A program made the translations under genes and the position numbers. A stretch of 34,113 nucleotides of DNA, taken from assembly GCA_024220525.1 (NCBI GenBank), contig JAMYWO010000376.1:1-34113 (forward strand), given 5' to 3'. This DNA comes from Cochliopodium minus. Taxonomy: Eukaryota; Discosea; Himatismenida; Cochliopodiidae. The first letter of the stretch is position 1. Each line of letters begins with the position of its first letter. This document shows positions 10,970 to 22,287 of the stretch, one piece after another. The notes below the pieces were generated by a model, which was given only the letters and a program-made list of their open reading frames with translations, was not told the origin of the DNA and ran no database searches.

Positions 10970-13900
10970 ATGAAGAAAGGAGTATCATTATTTGCATTCA
11001 ACAAAGATAGTATTCAAGATGAGAATAACTATCTATTTTTTCAACCTGGTGAGAATATAACGATAGTGGAAGAGAATAATAATTGGGGATGGGGACAAAT
11101 CGATCAAAATTTTGGAATGGTTCCATTATTGTATTTGAATTTCCCAAAACCTGAACAGATGGAAAAACCAAAAGAAGGAATTGTTTTGGATAGAAAATCA
11201 AAAGAAAATACATTGGAAAAGAAAATTGGATCAGGAATAATAGAAAGGAAATCATCAAATCCTTTATACGTAAATTTATTCTTCAATAAATAAAAATATT
11301 TAATAATCTCTTATAAATACTCAAAATAAATACCCAAAAATATTTTAAATATATTTTCATAGAATGAAAGTGCATCTGAAGCGATAAAATTGGAAAGAGA
11401 ATTATCAATGTATGTAAAATTATGTCAGGAATTGCTTTCATCCATCCAAAACAAAAAACAGTTGATATCTCAGACGGAAAATCATTTGAAAGATATCAAA
11501 ATACAAGTGTCAGAAATCTTGAAGACAAAAGAAACATATTTGAATATTAGCGAGAAGGAAATACCAAAAATATCAGAGAATAGATTATATTTGAATAAAA
11601 TTTTGAATGAAGAAGATAATGAAGAAATTAATCATAAATCACAAAATCAAATGAATAGAACATCAAAAATAATAAAGAAACATCAAAAGGGAGATGTCTT
11701 TGAAATATCAGTGAATAAAGGAGATCAAATCACCATCATTTTGAATCATCACTCTGGATGGAGTATAGTTAGAAAAGATAATGCTATCGGATGGATTCCT
11801 AATACATGTCTTCCAAAAAGCGAAACAGAATTGAAAATCGAGAACAAAAAAGAGTTGTACGAGGAATTGCAAAAGATGATTCAGATAACCTCTTCAAGAG
11901 CTTCCACTACATCTACATTCACATCCAGCACTTCAAGATCTAGCGAAATTACCTTTGCAAATGAAGATAATACGTTGGATAGTGGTGATGATTCACATGA
12001 TTCTCATGATACCAATAAAGAAGAGAATGGAATGGTAATACCCGAGAAAAATACCAAAGAATTGATATGGCCAAAATATCTTCCTGTTTTGCCTGGCGAA
12101 GTCCCGAAAAATGATCCTGTTGCATATAAATTGTATATGAAGCTTTTATATCTCCATAAAACTCAAAAGAAAACAACACCAGGAAATTCCTCTCCCAAAA
12201 CAAAATCTTCGAACGAGACCTCTCCAAGAAAGCAGATTCCCAGCCAAGATACCATCTCATCAGGAAACAGCTCTCCCGTCAACCCAAGCAGTCCCAAAAA
12301 AGAAGAAGTGTTGGACGAAAAGGCATTGAAACAAAAACAATTGGAAAACGCATTAATGAGTTGGTTAGGCGAAAAGGATCCCAAAAACGCAAAAAACAAA
12401 AAACCTCTTTTCGACAGCAACAATGGAAACAACAAAAAGGGAATTCAAAGCAAGGGCAAAAGCAGCACTCCACAAAAGATAGATCTTTCCATTGTGTCTA
12501 ATCCAGGTGTCAGAAGAAGTTCACAACCACACAACCCTGGTCAAATTAATTCTCCTTCTAACAAATCTTCTGCTCCCAAAACTCCCTTAAGCAGAAAATC
12601 GGAGGGAGTTTCTTTTCAACAGCTGATCACCACCCCCAAAGAAAACAGGGTCAGCGTCTCACCCAACGAACTTGTTGGGGAAGTTTCTGTTAATACTCAC
12701 AGTCGTGTCAGTGGGAACAGTGTCTCACAACCTCACTTGGAAATTCCTCAAAACAAATTGGATGGTAAAAAATTTTTAGTTTAGTTTTTCTTTAATTTAA
12801 TTACTTCTTGTTTAAAATTTTGATTTATTTCTTTTTTGATTATTTTATTTTATTTTTATTTAATTTTATTTTATATGATCTTTCATTTTTATTTTTTCAT
12901 GTTTCTTATTACCATTATTTTTTTTTTAATTTAACAATTTCGTTTAATTTAAAAAGATCTTGTATCATTAACTGAAAATTCATTGTCACTGGAAAACTTG
13001 GAGATCAAAGAAAACAGCCTCTCGGGAGAAAGCGAAAAAGTGATCCTCCTCAAAAGAAACACCGTCTCCGAACTCGACGACGAAGAAGAAGAAGAAGACG
13101 AAGAAGATTCCTCCTCCAACTCCACCCGATATGTCGACACACGTACAGAAAAACAGAAAATGAAAGACAAATACGCCACAACGAGACACAAAAACAGATC
13201 TCAATCAAATGTCAAAAGTCATCTTTTTAAAAGCGAAAATTTGGAAATTCTTGACATCCCTGCTTCTAATTACACCAATGTCGAGTTTGGTACCAAGAAG
13301 CTCATTCGTTCTGTCAGCATCCGCAAGAACTATCGTATCACGAAGGATACTGTCATCAGTGAAGAGATTTTCAAGAAGAGCAATCCTTTGTACATGTCCA
13401 AGGAATTACTTCTCAATCCTGGTGTCAGCCCCGTTAGCATGAATTCCAGTAAAAAAAAAAAAAAATTTCTTTAAAAAAAATTCTCCAAAAAAAAAATTTT
13501 AAACTCAAAAAAATTATAACTCAAAAAAAATTATAAAAATGATGAATTTTAACTATTATTTTCAGACTCAAAAAAAATTTGATACGTTTTTTACTTTACT
13601 CAAAATTTTTTAACAAAACTTCTAATTTGTTTACTAAAAATAATTTTTAATGCAAAAGTCCATCTCTTTCTATTAATATCCAAAAAAAGACTTTCTCATC
13701 AAACCCAAATTAACTAATTTTTCTATAAATTTAATAGATTCAAATATCTTTAAAATTTTAAAAAAAATATTTAAAAAATTCAATTCAAAACAAAAAACAA
13801 AATTTTTTTTTAAAAAAAAATAGGCTCTGGAAATCTTCTAAACTTGGAAAACACCAGCAACGGAATCAACAACAACAATAGCACAAACAACATTTCTAGC

Positions 13901-15288
13901 AACAATGAAAATCAAATGCAAACACCAACCACCCCCAATTCTAAAGACAATGTCGTCAAACTCTCCGTGGTGGAGTTTGCTGTCAAGTTGATGAACAAAA
14001 ACTCTCCTAAAAAGGGTCTTGAGTTTTTGGTGAAGGAGGGCATCGTCCCTGATGATCCTCTTGCTATCGCCAAGTTCTTGTATTCTCACTCTGTTGAGAA
14101 AAATGACATAACAAAAGAAACTCTCGGAGAGTTATTTGGTAAGAGAAAATTTTTTTGAAAAAAAAAAAATTAATTCGAAAAATAACGAATATATTGTAAA
14201 TCAATTTGTTAAATTATTTTTTTCCTAATTTTTTAACAATAAATGGATTTAATATTAAAAAAAAATTGGAATTAAAAATTGAACAAATCAAAATTACTAA
14301 ATTTCAAAACTTAATTAAAAAAAAAAAATCTCAAAGTTTAATCAATTTCTCCAAAAAATTTTATTATTTAAATTTTTAAAATTAGGATTGGAAAAACAGT
14401 ACTACATTGACATTTTCAACAGTTTCATTTCTCTTTTAAAATTCTCTGACTTGGATCCAGATGTTTCCTTGAGAAGAATGCTTTTCTCCTTCAAATTGCC
14501 AGGCGAGGCCCAAAAAATCGACAGAATCATGAAAGGCTGGGCTCGTTGTTATTTCGAAAGTATAAAATCCAAAGGATTTTTTAAATCGGAACTTACTCTC
14601 CATATTCTATCTTTTTCTTTGTTAATGTTAAATACTGATGGTAAGAAAACTTTTTAATATTTTTTTAAATTTTTTTCATTTTTAACATTTTTTTTTTAAA
14701 TAGCACATACTGACGATGTTGTAGATAAAATGACAGTCAAACAGTTTATCACAAATCTCAATTTGACCCTAAGCAAAGATGAAAATCTTCCTATTGATTA
14801 TCTCGAAGACGTTTACCACAGAATTGTCAACGAAGAAATAAGAATGGTAAAATTTTTTTGATTTTATTTTAACATTTTTTTTATTAACATTATTCTTTTT
14901 AATTTAATAGAAAGATGAAGCTCCTTTTCCGTTTGCAATCAAAAAAGGATACGCAGAACTCCAATCCCTCCAAAACAAATACGTAAACATTGGAACCAAA
15001 GTGTGGAGGAAGAAGTGGTGCGTTCTCATGGACGATCATCTTTACATTTGCAAATCTCCCCACGACAAGGTGCAACAGTTTAAATTGAATTTGAACAATG
15101 TCTTTATCATCAAGAAATCGAAAGAAAATGATGTTAAGAGACCTCACAAACTTGTCCTTGTTTCTCAAAGTTCACATGAAAACGTCACTGAGAATTATCA
15201 GATTGTCTTTGCTTTCCCTAGTGCCATTGCTTTGTCTGATTGGACTTTGCAACTTTCCAAGTTTGGCTTTGGAAACAAGAACATTTAA
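10970..15288 (+). CDS. ARF guanine-nucleotide exchange factor with SH3-SH3-Sec7-PH architecture
   Basis: Seven exons fit by phase: 10970-11269, 11363-12764, 12957-13448, 13824-14138, 14386-14640, 14704-14846, 14911-15288, giving 1094 residues. Residues about 4-56 form an SH3 domain (LFAFNKDS, WGWGQ). A helical, probably coiled-coil stretch follows, then a second SH3 at about 203-252 (HHSGWSIVRKDNAIGWIP). A long Ser/Pro/Lys-rich linker and an acidic run (DDEEEEEDEED) lead to a Sec7 domain at about 775-969. Its signatures are intact: SPKKGLEFL, the loop FKLPGEAQKIDR with the catalytic glutamate at about residue 877, and LSFSLLMLNTDAHTDD. A C-terminal PH domain (KVWRKKWCVLMDDHLYI; final strands and helix to SDWTLQL) should bind phosphoinositides. 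Sec7 proteins load GTP onto ARF GTPases at membranes; Sec7 followed by PH is the cytohesin order. The N-terminal SH3 pair is unusual and suggests recruitment to proline-rich actin or endocytic partners. Confidence 0.92.
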
Positions 15289-15705
15289 AATATTTTTATG
15301 TTCTCTCTTTTTTCTTTTCGAAATACATGTATATCTATAATAAAAATAGTAATTAATAATCCTTTTTCTTTTTTTAATCTTCCTCATCATGTTGGCTATT
15401 TGATTTTTCCTCTTTATTTTTATTTTTTATCTAGATCAAATTTTATTTTAATTATCTCTTCCAAATTCAATAATGTTTTTTAAATTTTCTTAAATTGATA
15501 GATTTGATACCAACATCTTTTTCATTCTCAATCATTGCATTCAATTAGTTGAAAGGATAATTGTATAATTTTTTTGTATGAATTTCATAAATAAAAAATA
15601 AAAAAAAATCTTTATTTATACTGAGTATATTTTTTAATATTCTTTTTTTTTCTCAATATTCCTAATTTTATTCTTCATTTAAAACTAAAAAAGAGCAAAT
15701 AAAGA
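15289..15705. other. Spacer between the ARF-GEF and G-alpha genes
   Basis: About 417 nt of A/T-rich sequence holding the 3' flank of the ARF-GEF gene and the promoter of the G-alpha gene. The open frames here are short and lack exon-like composition. Nothing else can be supported. Confidence 0.5.
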
Positions 15706-17605
15706 ATGGGTGGATGTAATTCTACAGAGCAAGATAAAGTATCAAGCGATATAAATAAAGAATTATCAAAAACTAGAACAAAGATGAAAAGAGAAGTGAA
15801 AATTTTGTTATTGGGTAAATATAAAAATTTCAAAAAAAGGGATAATCAAACAGTAGATGAATGAAAATCCAAAAAAAATATAAATTTATGAATATTTTAA
15901 TTATTTTTTTTTTATAAATAGGCACAGGTGCATCAGGAAAAACAACAATAGCAAAACAAATGAGAATTATCCATTTAAATGGATATTCAGATAAAGATAG
16001 ATTGATGTTTAAAGAATTTATTTTGCACAATATTTTTAATAGTATGAAAAGTCTTGTTAGAGCAGCAGATAAATTTTTACTTGAAATTGAAGAAGGATTG
16101 AAAGTAAAACAACCAAGAAAATCAAATATCATATAAAAGAAAAAAAAATATAAAGAACATATTTATAAAATCACAAATACTCAAATATTTCAAAAAAATA
16201 TATTATTTATTACTCTATCAAACAAAATAATAATTATTATTTCAACATTATTTAATTCTATTTCCCTTTTTTGTCTAATGTGACAACATTCTGAAAAATA
16301 TTAATATTTTTTTTTTTCAATTTTTTAATATTTGCGCATCATAACCATCCAAATATAAAATTCATTTATTTTAAACAAAACAGGATATAGCAGAAGAAAT
16401 GAGAAGTATGACACTCCAATTGGAAAATATAGGATTAGATGAAGAAAAAGGGAAAAAAATCCAGGCTTTATGGCAATCAGATAGCATACAGAAAGCTTTT
16501 GAAATGGGACAAGAATTTCTATTGGACGATGCCGCTGAATATTTTTTTGATAAACTCGAAGACATTTGTGATGAGAATTATGTGCCTTCCATTATCGATA
16601 TCTTGAGAGTACGTATCAAATCCACAGGTCTCAAAGAGATCCAATTCGCATGTAAGGGCTTCACTTTTCGTGTGGTTGATGTTGGTGGCCAGAGATCTGA
16701 GCGTAAGAAATGGATCCATTGTTTTCAGGATGTAACCGCCATTTTGTTCGTTGTGGCATTGAACGAGTAAAGAGAATTTATAAGAAAAATTATATTTATA
16801 GTTTAAATGATAAGCATCTATAGAACAAAGCTACATCTCATAAATTATAAAGCATATAAAATATCATATATTCTTTATCCAATTTAAATTAACAAAGAAT
16901 GAAAATGTTATAAATTTTTTATTTCTTAAACATTTCTCATTAATCAATCTTTATCACTTAAATTGAGTTCCTCATCCCTTTTTAATATGATTGATCTAAC
17001 TTTTAATATTTTTTTCTTAAAATAATTCTCCTTTATTCGTCTAGTTATGAAAGAGTATTGGAAGAAGATCATACAACCAACAGGTAAATAACACCCGATC
17101 AAACCTTTCTTGTTTTTTTTAAAAATTAAATATGTTAACATTATCCTTTTATCTCAACAGAATGATTGAAGCAATCGAATTATTTCAACAAATCATCAAT
17201 AATAGATTCTTCGAAGAAACCAATATCATCCTCTTTTTAAATAAAAAGGGTAAAACAAAAAAAAAAACTCAAAATTTATATCTACACTATAAACTTAATT
17301 CTTTATTCAAACATCATATCCTCCATTTATTTACTAATCACAACTTTATATACATAGATATTTTCTTAAAGAGATTGGAAGTATCACCCATCAAAAAATG
17401 TTTCCCTGAATACAACGGAAAAGCGGAATATAAAGATTCTATCGAATTTATCAGATTGAAATTTTTCAACACAAATAGAAATAAAGAAAGATCCATTTAT
17501 TATCACGAAACGGATGCAACCGATACCAGCAATATCAAAGTTGTATGGAATGCTGTTCACGAGATTTCTGTCAGAGGTGCTTTGAAAGAAAGTAATTTGA
17601 TCTAA
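15706..17605 (+). CDS. Heterotrimeric G-protein alpha subunit
   Basis: Six exons fit by phase: 15706-15814, 15922-16103, 16384-16766, 17045-17083, 17161-17249, 17358-17605, giving 349 residues, the usual G-alpha length. MGGCNS at the start offers Gly2 for myristoylation and Cys4 for palmitoylation. The P-loop is GTGASGKTT (37-45) instead of the usual GAGESGKST. Switch I, LRVRIKSTG, keeps the catalytic Arg174 but has Ser177 where Thr is usual. Switch II, DVGGQRSERKKWIHCF, is canonical with Gln200. The NKKD guanine motif is split by an intron after NKK, and the base-binding TCAT motif reads TDAT. The tail, ending in KESNLI, lacks the cysteine four from the end that pertussis toxin modifies. The protein should couple a seven-helix receptor and G-beta/gamma at the plasma membrane; the altered pocket could change nucleotide kinetics. 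Confidence 0.95.
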
Positions 17606-17840
17606 GCAGATCCCTCTTCTTCCCCTTTTTTTTTGCTTCTCCTATTTATCTCTTCTCCAAAAAAAATCCAAAAATTTTTGCTTCATTTTATACACAAACA
17701 AAAATATTTTTTTTATAAACAAAAATAAATAAAAAAATGTAATATTCTCAAAACTATCTTTATTCCTTCTTTTTTCTTTTCTTTTCAATCTGATATTGAC
17801 CCAAAAATAAATTCAAACTTAATTCCTTTTTTTTATTTTA

Positions 17841-18364
17841 TTATTTAATTTCTTTTTTATAATCTTCAATATACGAATATTGATGTGTTATTTCTTTGAG
17901 ATTGTATTCTATCAATTTCGCTTTTTGATTTATGTTGATCACAAGAAAGATATGTTTTTCTTTTTCTTCTTTAAAATCATCGCTTCTGCATAATGCCTTC
18001 ACTTTATAAACCTGTATTTGAAATTCCAGATTTGAAAAATTAAATGATTAAATTGAAATAAAGATAACCATTCTACCATTTTCGAATTTTCCTTGATAAG
18101 TTAATGCTTATAAAAAAAAAAAATTTTGTTTTATAAAATTTGAATCAAATGATTTATAAAGTACCTTTCCAAAAATTGAACTTTATTTTTTCTTTATTTT
18201 CGATATCTGTTTTGAAATTGTTAATTATATCTTGAATATAACTTCCATTATCATCCACTGAGACATTTATTTCTTCGCTGATTAAAATAAAATTTGATTT
18301 TAAAATAAGTATTTGTTTCTTCATTTGAATAATACCTCCATTCATCATCGTTCAAAAATTCCAT
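17841..18364 (-). CDS. Small protein of unknown function, four exons
   Basis: The exons 18364-18336, 18277-18165, 18106-18069 and 18011-17841 join in phase to 116 residues beginning MEFLNDDEWSEEINVS and ending in TAA. The middle (YIQDIINNFKTDI, then KIKFNFWKG) reads as an amphipathic helix followed by strands (LTYQGKFENGRM, then VYKVKALCRS, HIFLVININ). No signal peptide or membrane segment is visible. The third donor is a GTTATC site, less typical than the GTAAA donors elsewhere, so that junction is the least certain. The strands after a helix recall small dimeric adaptor folds, but I do not recognise a family. It converges with the G-alpha gene (235 nt between stops) and diverges from the next gene. 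Confidence 0.6.
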
Positions 18365-18518
18365 ATTTGTCCTATTTTTTTTATAAATTATTAATAATTT
18401 TTTGAAATTTGATCAAATATGTTCTTTCTAATCACAAAAAGTTTGCATGCAGTATTATAAGATCAACAATTCTTTTGATTGAAAATTAATATAAAGTTGA
18501 TTAGAGAAAATTAAAAAA
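18365..18518. promoter_or_regulatory. Short divergent promoter region
   Basis: Only 154 nt separate the start codons of the 116-residue gene (leftward) and the 319-residue gene (rightward), so the two promoters must share this A/T-rich spacer. No specific motif is identified. Confidence 0.45.
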
Positions 18519-19742
18519 ATGGCTTCTAAAACTTCAAAGATATTCTTTAAGAATGAAATAACGATATTCGAGAACAATTCAGTTCATTATCATTCATTGG
18601 TACAAAAACATCAGTGGAAAAGTTTCTTCAACAGAGAATCAAAAGCAGAATTGAATAAATTGGTGTCAAAGATGATCTTTGAGAAGAATCTTTACAGCAT
18701 GATTCTATATCTACCTGCACCATCCTTCTTTGGAGGAATACAATCCTTCTCAGAAGAATTCCCCTTGGAATTGATGAGGATAAAAGAATATGACAAAATA
18801 AACAGGGAATTATATCTGCAAGTGAAACAGCCCAGCATGGAATTCATGAAAATCTTCAATCTACAGGATCAAGATCATCATATGGAGGAGAAGAAATCCT
18901 ATCAAGAGACCGTCAAGGAATTATCCGTCATAAAGCAGAATGAATACAAAGATAAGCTCGAAGATCCATCCATGTTCGATACAAGGGATTTCAAACTGTT
19001 GTTGGGGAGCAATTCACATAAGATAGTGAAGGGGATAGAGAATTATATCGATCATAAGTTTCATCCTCTGGGACATTTCGATAATCACAGATTCAAGGAG
19101 TTCGAAAATCCGATTAGGGCTCCTTCTTTTGAAAGTGACATCAAAAACGATCTTTCAAAGGTCAGACCTCCCCAAATCAACAATAAATCTGATTCATCAT
19201 ATTATACAGTTGGTAAAAAAAAAATTTAAAAAATAAAAAATTTAAAAAATAAAAAATTAAATAAATATCAAATAAATAAATTGAGAAATAAATATTAATA
19301 TAAAAAAATTCTTCATTTAAATTAGTTTTTTAAATAAAACGAGAAATGAAATAAAAAAGAAATAAAATTATTTAAAAAGAAATTATTTAAATTTTATTTT
19401 AAAGTTTTTTTAATTAAAATTTTAATTTTTTATTTTTATTTTTTTTTTAATTTTAATAATTTTTTTTTTTGAGAAGAAAAACTAAAAGAAAGTGACATAA
19501 CCCAACAAAATATAACATTCAGAAATGTTACAGAAGGAGAATTAATTGATCTTTTCAAAATACTGGAAGATCCACTAAATTGGAATGAAGAAAAAACAAA
19601 AGCAACCTTCTTCTTTCTTTACAATAAAAAATACATCTTCACCAAACACCAATACGAAAAAATTTTGTCATATTTTGAGAGATCTATTGACAGAAAAGAA
19701 ATCGAAAAAATGTTTTTTGATTTTGCCAAGATATCTGATTGA
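18519..19742 (+). CDS. Unknown 319-residue protein with a helical C-terminal domain
   Basis: Two exons, 18519-19212 and 19477-19742, join in phase 1 and end in TGA. The acceptor lies in GAGAAG, so splicing at 19474 instead would add one residue. The start MASKTSKIFFKNE follows an A-rich leader. Residues 1-230 hold conserved-looking blocks (HQWKSFFNRESKAELN, FFGGIQSFSEEFPLEL, HFDNHRFKEFENPIRAPSF) that I cannot assign. The second exon encodes a compact all-helical region (ELIDLFKILEDP, HQYEKILSYFERSIDRKEIE) whose spacing recalls DUF4476-type domains; that is a weak resemblance only. No signal peptide, membrane segment or catalytic motif is seen. Its 3' end lies 120 nt from the converging SUMO gene. 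Confidence 0.75.
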
Positions 19743-19862
19743 TAAAAAAAAAAAATTTTTTTTTTTTGTTTTTATTTTGTTTTTTTTTCAAGAAACATTT
19801 TTAATTTTCTTCTTATTTATTAAAATTTTTTATTTATTTTTTAATTCATTTTTTTTTTGTCC

Positions 19863-20335
19863 CTAGAAGTGTGATCCTCCCTCTTGATCTACTATTACAT
19901 CCAACATATCTTCGTTTTCTATTTCGTAATTTACTAATTGCTAAAAGAAAATGTATTTTTGAAAATGTTTTTTTCAGCTAAATTGTTTTATATAAATGAT
20001 AAAATTTTATTTTTTATATTTCATTTATGTCAAGAAGTATAAGTATTGTTAATATTCTTACCTTCTGTGGCAATAATCTTGCTCCACTTGGATCGAATAT
20101 TCTTAGTTTTTGTGGATCAAGATTCCTATCTTTGCATCCAGCTTGCAATATTCTTTCTATTGTTGTTTTCCTTTTTACTCGCACTTCAATTATATCCTGT
20201 ATAGAGAATATAATTTGTTAACATTTTATATTTTTATATCCTTTATATTGGCTTATTTTATTATAATTATATTACATCTCCAGGGAATTTGAGTTTTATC
20301 ATTATAATTTCTTCTGGATCATATTCTTTGGTCAT
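19863..20335 (-). CDS. SUMO: SUMO-family ubiquitin-like modifier precursor
   Basis: Three small exons, 20335-20276, 20196-20062 and 19940-19863, join in phase 0 to a 90-residue protein. It shows the SUMO plan: a short charged N-terminus (MTKEYDPEE), first strand IIMIKLKFPGD, second strand IIEVRVKRKTTIERIL, a helix, RIFDPSGARLLP, and final strands ending NEDMLDVIVDQEGG. The di-glycine is followed by Ser-His-Phe and a TAG stop, so a SUMO protease would have to remove three residues before conjugation. SUMO is joined to lysines of nuclear and other proteins through E1 (Aos1/Uba2), E2 (Ubc9) and E3 enzymes. The family is inferred from the Q-x-GG end, the length and the strand pattern; another GG-ending ubiquitin-like protein is the main alternative. 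Confidence 0.8.
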
Positions 20336-20711
20336 TTTTTTTTTTTAAATTTTTATTAACGATTTTTTTTATTTTTTTATCAGTATTCCTTGATATAGAT
20401 CCTTTTCCATTTTTGTGAATTTTCTTAAAGGCAACCCAAATTCTTTATTTTTATTTTCATTCTCATCAACACAAAAAATGAACATAAATTAAAAAAAAAT
20501 TGATAATATTAATACAATGTCGAATCTTTCCAATTTCATTTGAAATGCATTAAATATTGAACAAAATGCAAAAATTTTGTAATTTAACAGTTTATCCAAA
20601 AATCAAATATTTCAACTTTCCATAAATTTGCCAACAAAAAATTTGAAATGGTAAGGAAATTTTGAACTTGTAATATTGATTTAATTAATTCAAAAAAATT
20701 CTGAAAAGTTT
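20336..20711. other. Spacer between the Ser-rich gene and the SUMO gene
   Basis: A 376-nt A/T-rich stretch containing the promoter region of the SUMO gene and the 3' flank of the Ser-rich gene. I see no further coding exon or RNA gene in it. Confidence 0.5.
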
Positions 20712-22287
20712 TTATTTTGATCTTCCACCCCTTGAACCACCACCCCTTGATCCCGAAGAGCTACTTGAGGAAGATTTACCACCACTTGAGCCAGAAGAGC
20801 TGCTTGTTTTGCTCGAGCTTGATGAAGTGGAAGGTTTACTAGAACTAGCACTTGAAGAAGATTTGTTTGAACTGGAAGAGCTTGATGTAGTGGAAGGTTT
20901 ACTAGAACTACTTGAAGAGGATTTGTTAGAAGTGCAAATACTTGAAGAGCTTGGTTTAGAGGGACTACTTGAAGAGAAATGGTTTGAAATGGAAGAGACT
21001 GGTTTGCTTGAACTTGAAATATTAGATGTCTTACTTGAACTACTTGTTGAAGAGGATTTGTTTGAACTTGAGGAAGTTGGAGGTTTACAAGAACTTCCAT
21101 TTGAAGAAGATTTGTTTGAACTGGAAGAACTTGGAGAAATAGAAGGTTTACTAGAACTAATTGAAGTGGATTTGTTCGAAGTGCTTTTACTTGAAGAACT
21201 AGGTTTAGAGGGACTAATTGGAGAGAAATCGCTGAAAATGGAAGAGGTTGATTTGCTTGAACTTGAAATATTAGATGTCTTATTTGAACTACCTGTTGAA
21301 GAGGATTTGTTTGGACTGCTTTTACTTGAAGAACCTATTTTACTTGAACTGCCATTTGGAGAAGATTTTCCACTGTTCGTGATCGAAGAACTCGAGGGTT
21401 TGCTTCTGTAATATCCTTTAACTATCTTTCCATCTCTATTGTGAGTCTTTACGTAAACTAGATTACTTTTGTTGGGAAGATTTCTCTCATGTTCTTTTAC
21501 AGTCTTACCATCTTCTCTTTGGTATGTTGGGACAATTAGTTTTCCATTTACTTTGTTAACGTTGGTTCCTTCTTTGTAGTTAACCAAGTTAGGTTTTCTT
21601 CCTTTCCCTTTTTCTACTTTAAACACATTCATTTTTTCTATACAATCATTTTTAACTAGTTCTTTCCCATGAGAATCCTCTATTTTGTCAAATGCTCTGA
21701 TTGCTTTTTTCAAAAATTTTGTTTCTTCAAGGGTCAGGACAACATTTTCAGGATTTTCTTTGATTTTGTTGATTATTGATGTTTCAATAAGTAAGTCGTG
21801 TTTCAAGTTTCCTTTTTCTGTTTTTATTCTCACATTATGATCATCTCCTAATGTTTTTGCTATCAAATCAATTTCTTGTTCGCTGTACCATTTTTCCCCG
21901 ACGACTGCTTTGAAAAGACCGATTCCAAGAGCGTGAGCTCCATGAGTGCCTTCTGTTTTATTTCCCTTTTTAGTTCTATACTTGTCCAAGTCTTTTCTCA
22001 GAACATCTTGCAAATAAATCTTTTTTAAAAATTGTTAAGAATAATTCAAAAATTTTTTTTTCAATAATTCTCACCTGTTCTTCAGTGTTATTTTCATTAT
22101 TCTCATTATTTTCGCTTATATCAACATATGAGAAATTATTTGTTATTTCATTCACACTTTCTTCATCAATGAAAAGAAATGTTTCTTCGTCAAAGTTTTC
22201 CTCACAGAAGGGACAATATTTTACGTCATAATTGGAGATGAATTCATTTTGGCAAATTGTATGATAAATTTTATTTTCAGCAAGCAT
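20712..22287 (-). CDS. Unknown protein with Cys-rich N-terminus, novel middle domain and long Ser-rich basic tail
   Basis: The start at 22287 follows a long poly-A leader (sense strand). Two exons, 22287-22075 and 22019-20712, join in phase 0 to 506 residues. The N-terminus (HTICQ, then YCPFCEENF) could be a small zinc-binding motif. A domain of about 130 residues follows (THGAHALGIGLFKAVVGEKW, DLIAKTLGDDHNVRIKTE, FLKKAIRAFDKIEDSHGKEL) that I do not recognise. Next come copies of a Y-x-R-x-DG-x-x-V-x-x-H/Y-x-R motif (PTYQREDGKTVKEHER, YVKTHNRDGKIVKGYYRS), a pattern seen in scattered bacterial and giant-virus proteins. The last 220 or so residues are Ser/Lys/Pro-rich, built from duplicated units, and end in a Gly/Arg-rich tail (SRGGGSRGGRSK) that could bind nucleic acid. 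No signal peptide. The role is unknown. Confidence 0.75.
20861..21358 (-). repeat. Two tandem 249-bp units encoding the Ser-rich tail
   Basis: The unit beginning ATTTGTTTGA at 20861 recurs at 21110, exactly 249 bp (83 codons) later, and landmarks inside it (ATTTGTTAGA at 20921 and ATTTGTTCGA at 21170) keep the same spacing. Both units encode the block SSSSKTSNISSSSK followed by SPSKPSSSS. Divergence between copies is moderate. Within each unit there is a finer Ser-run repeat. Confidence 0.8.

Noticed and set aside
14899-15168. Minus-strand frame within the PH-domain exon
   Set aside because: Shadow of the ARF-GEF last exon, which is strongly supported by its PH domain and splice phase.
20809-21411. 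200-codon plus-strand frame rich in Leu and Glu
   Set aside because: It is the antisense shadow of the Ser-rich repeat; Ser/Lys codon repeats read backwards give Leu/Glu-rich frames.
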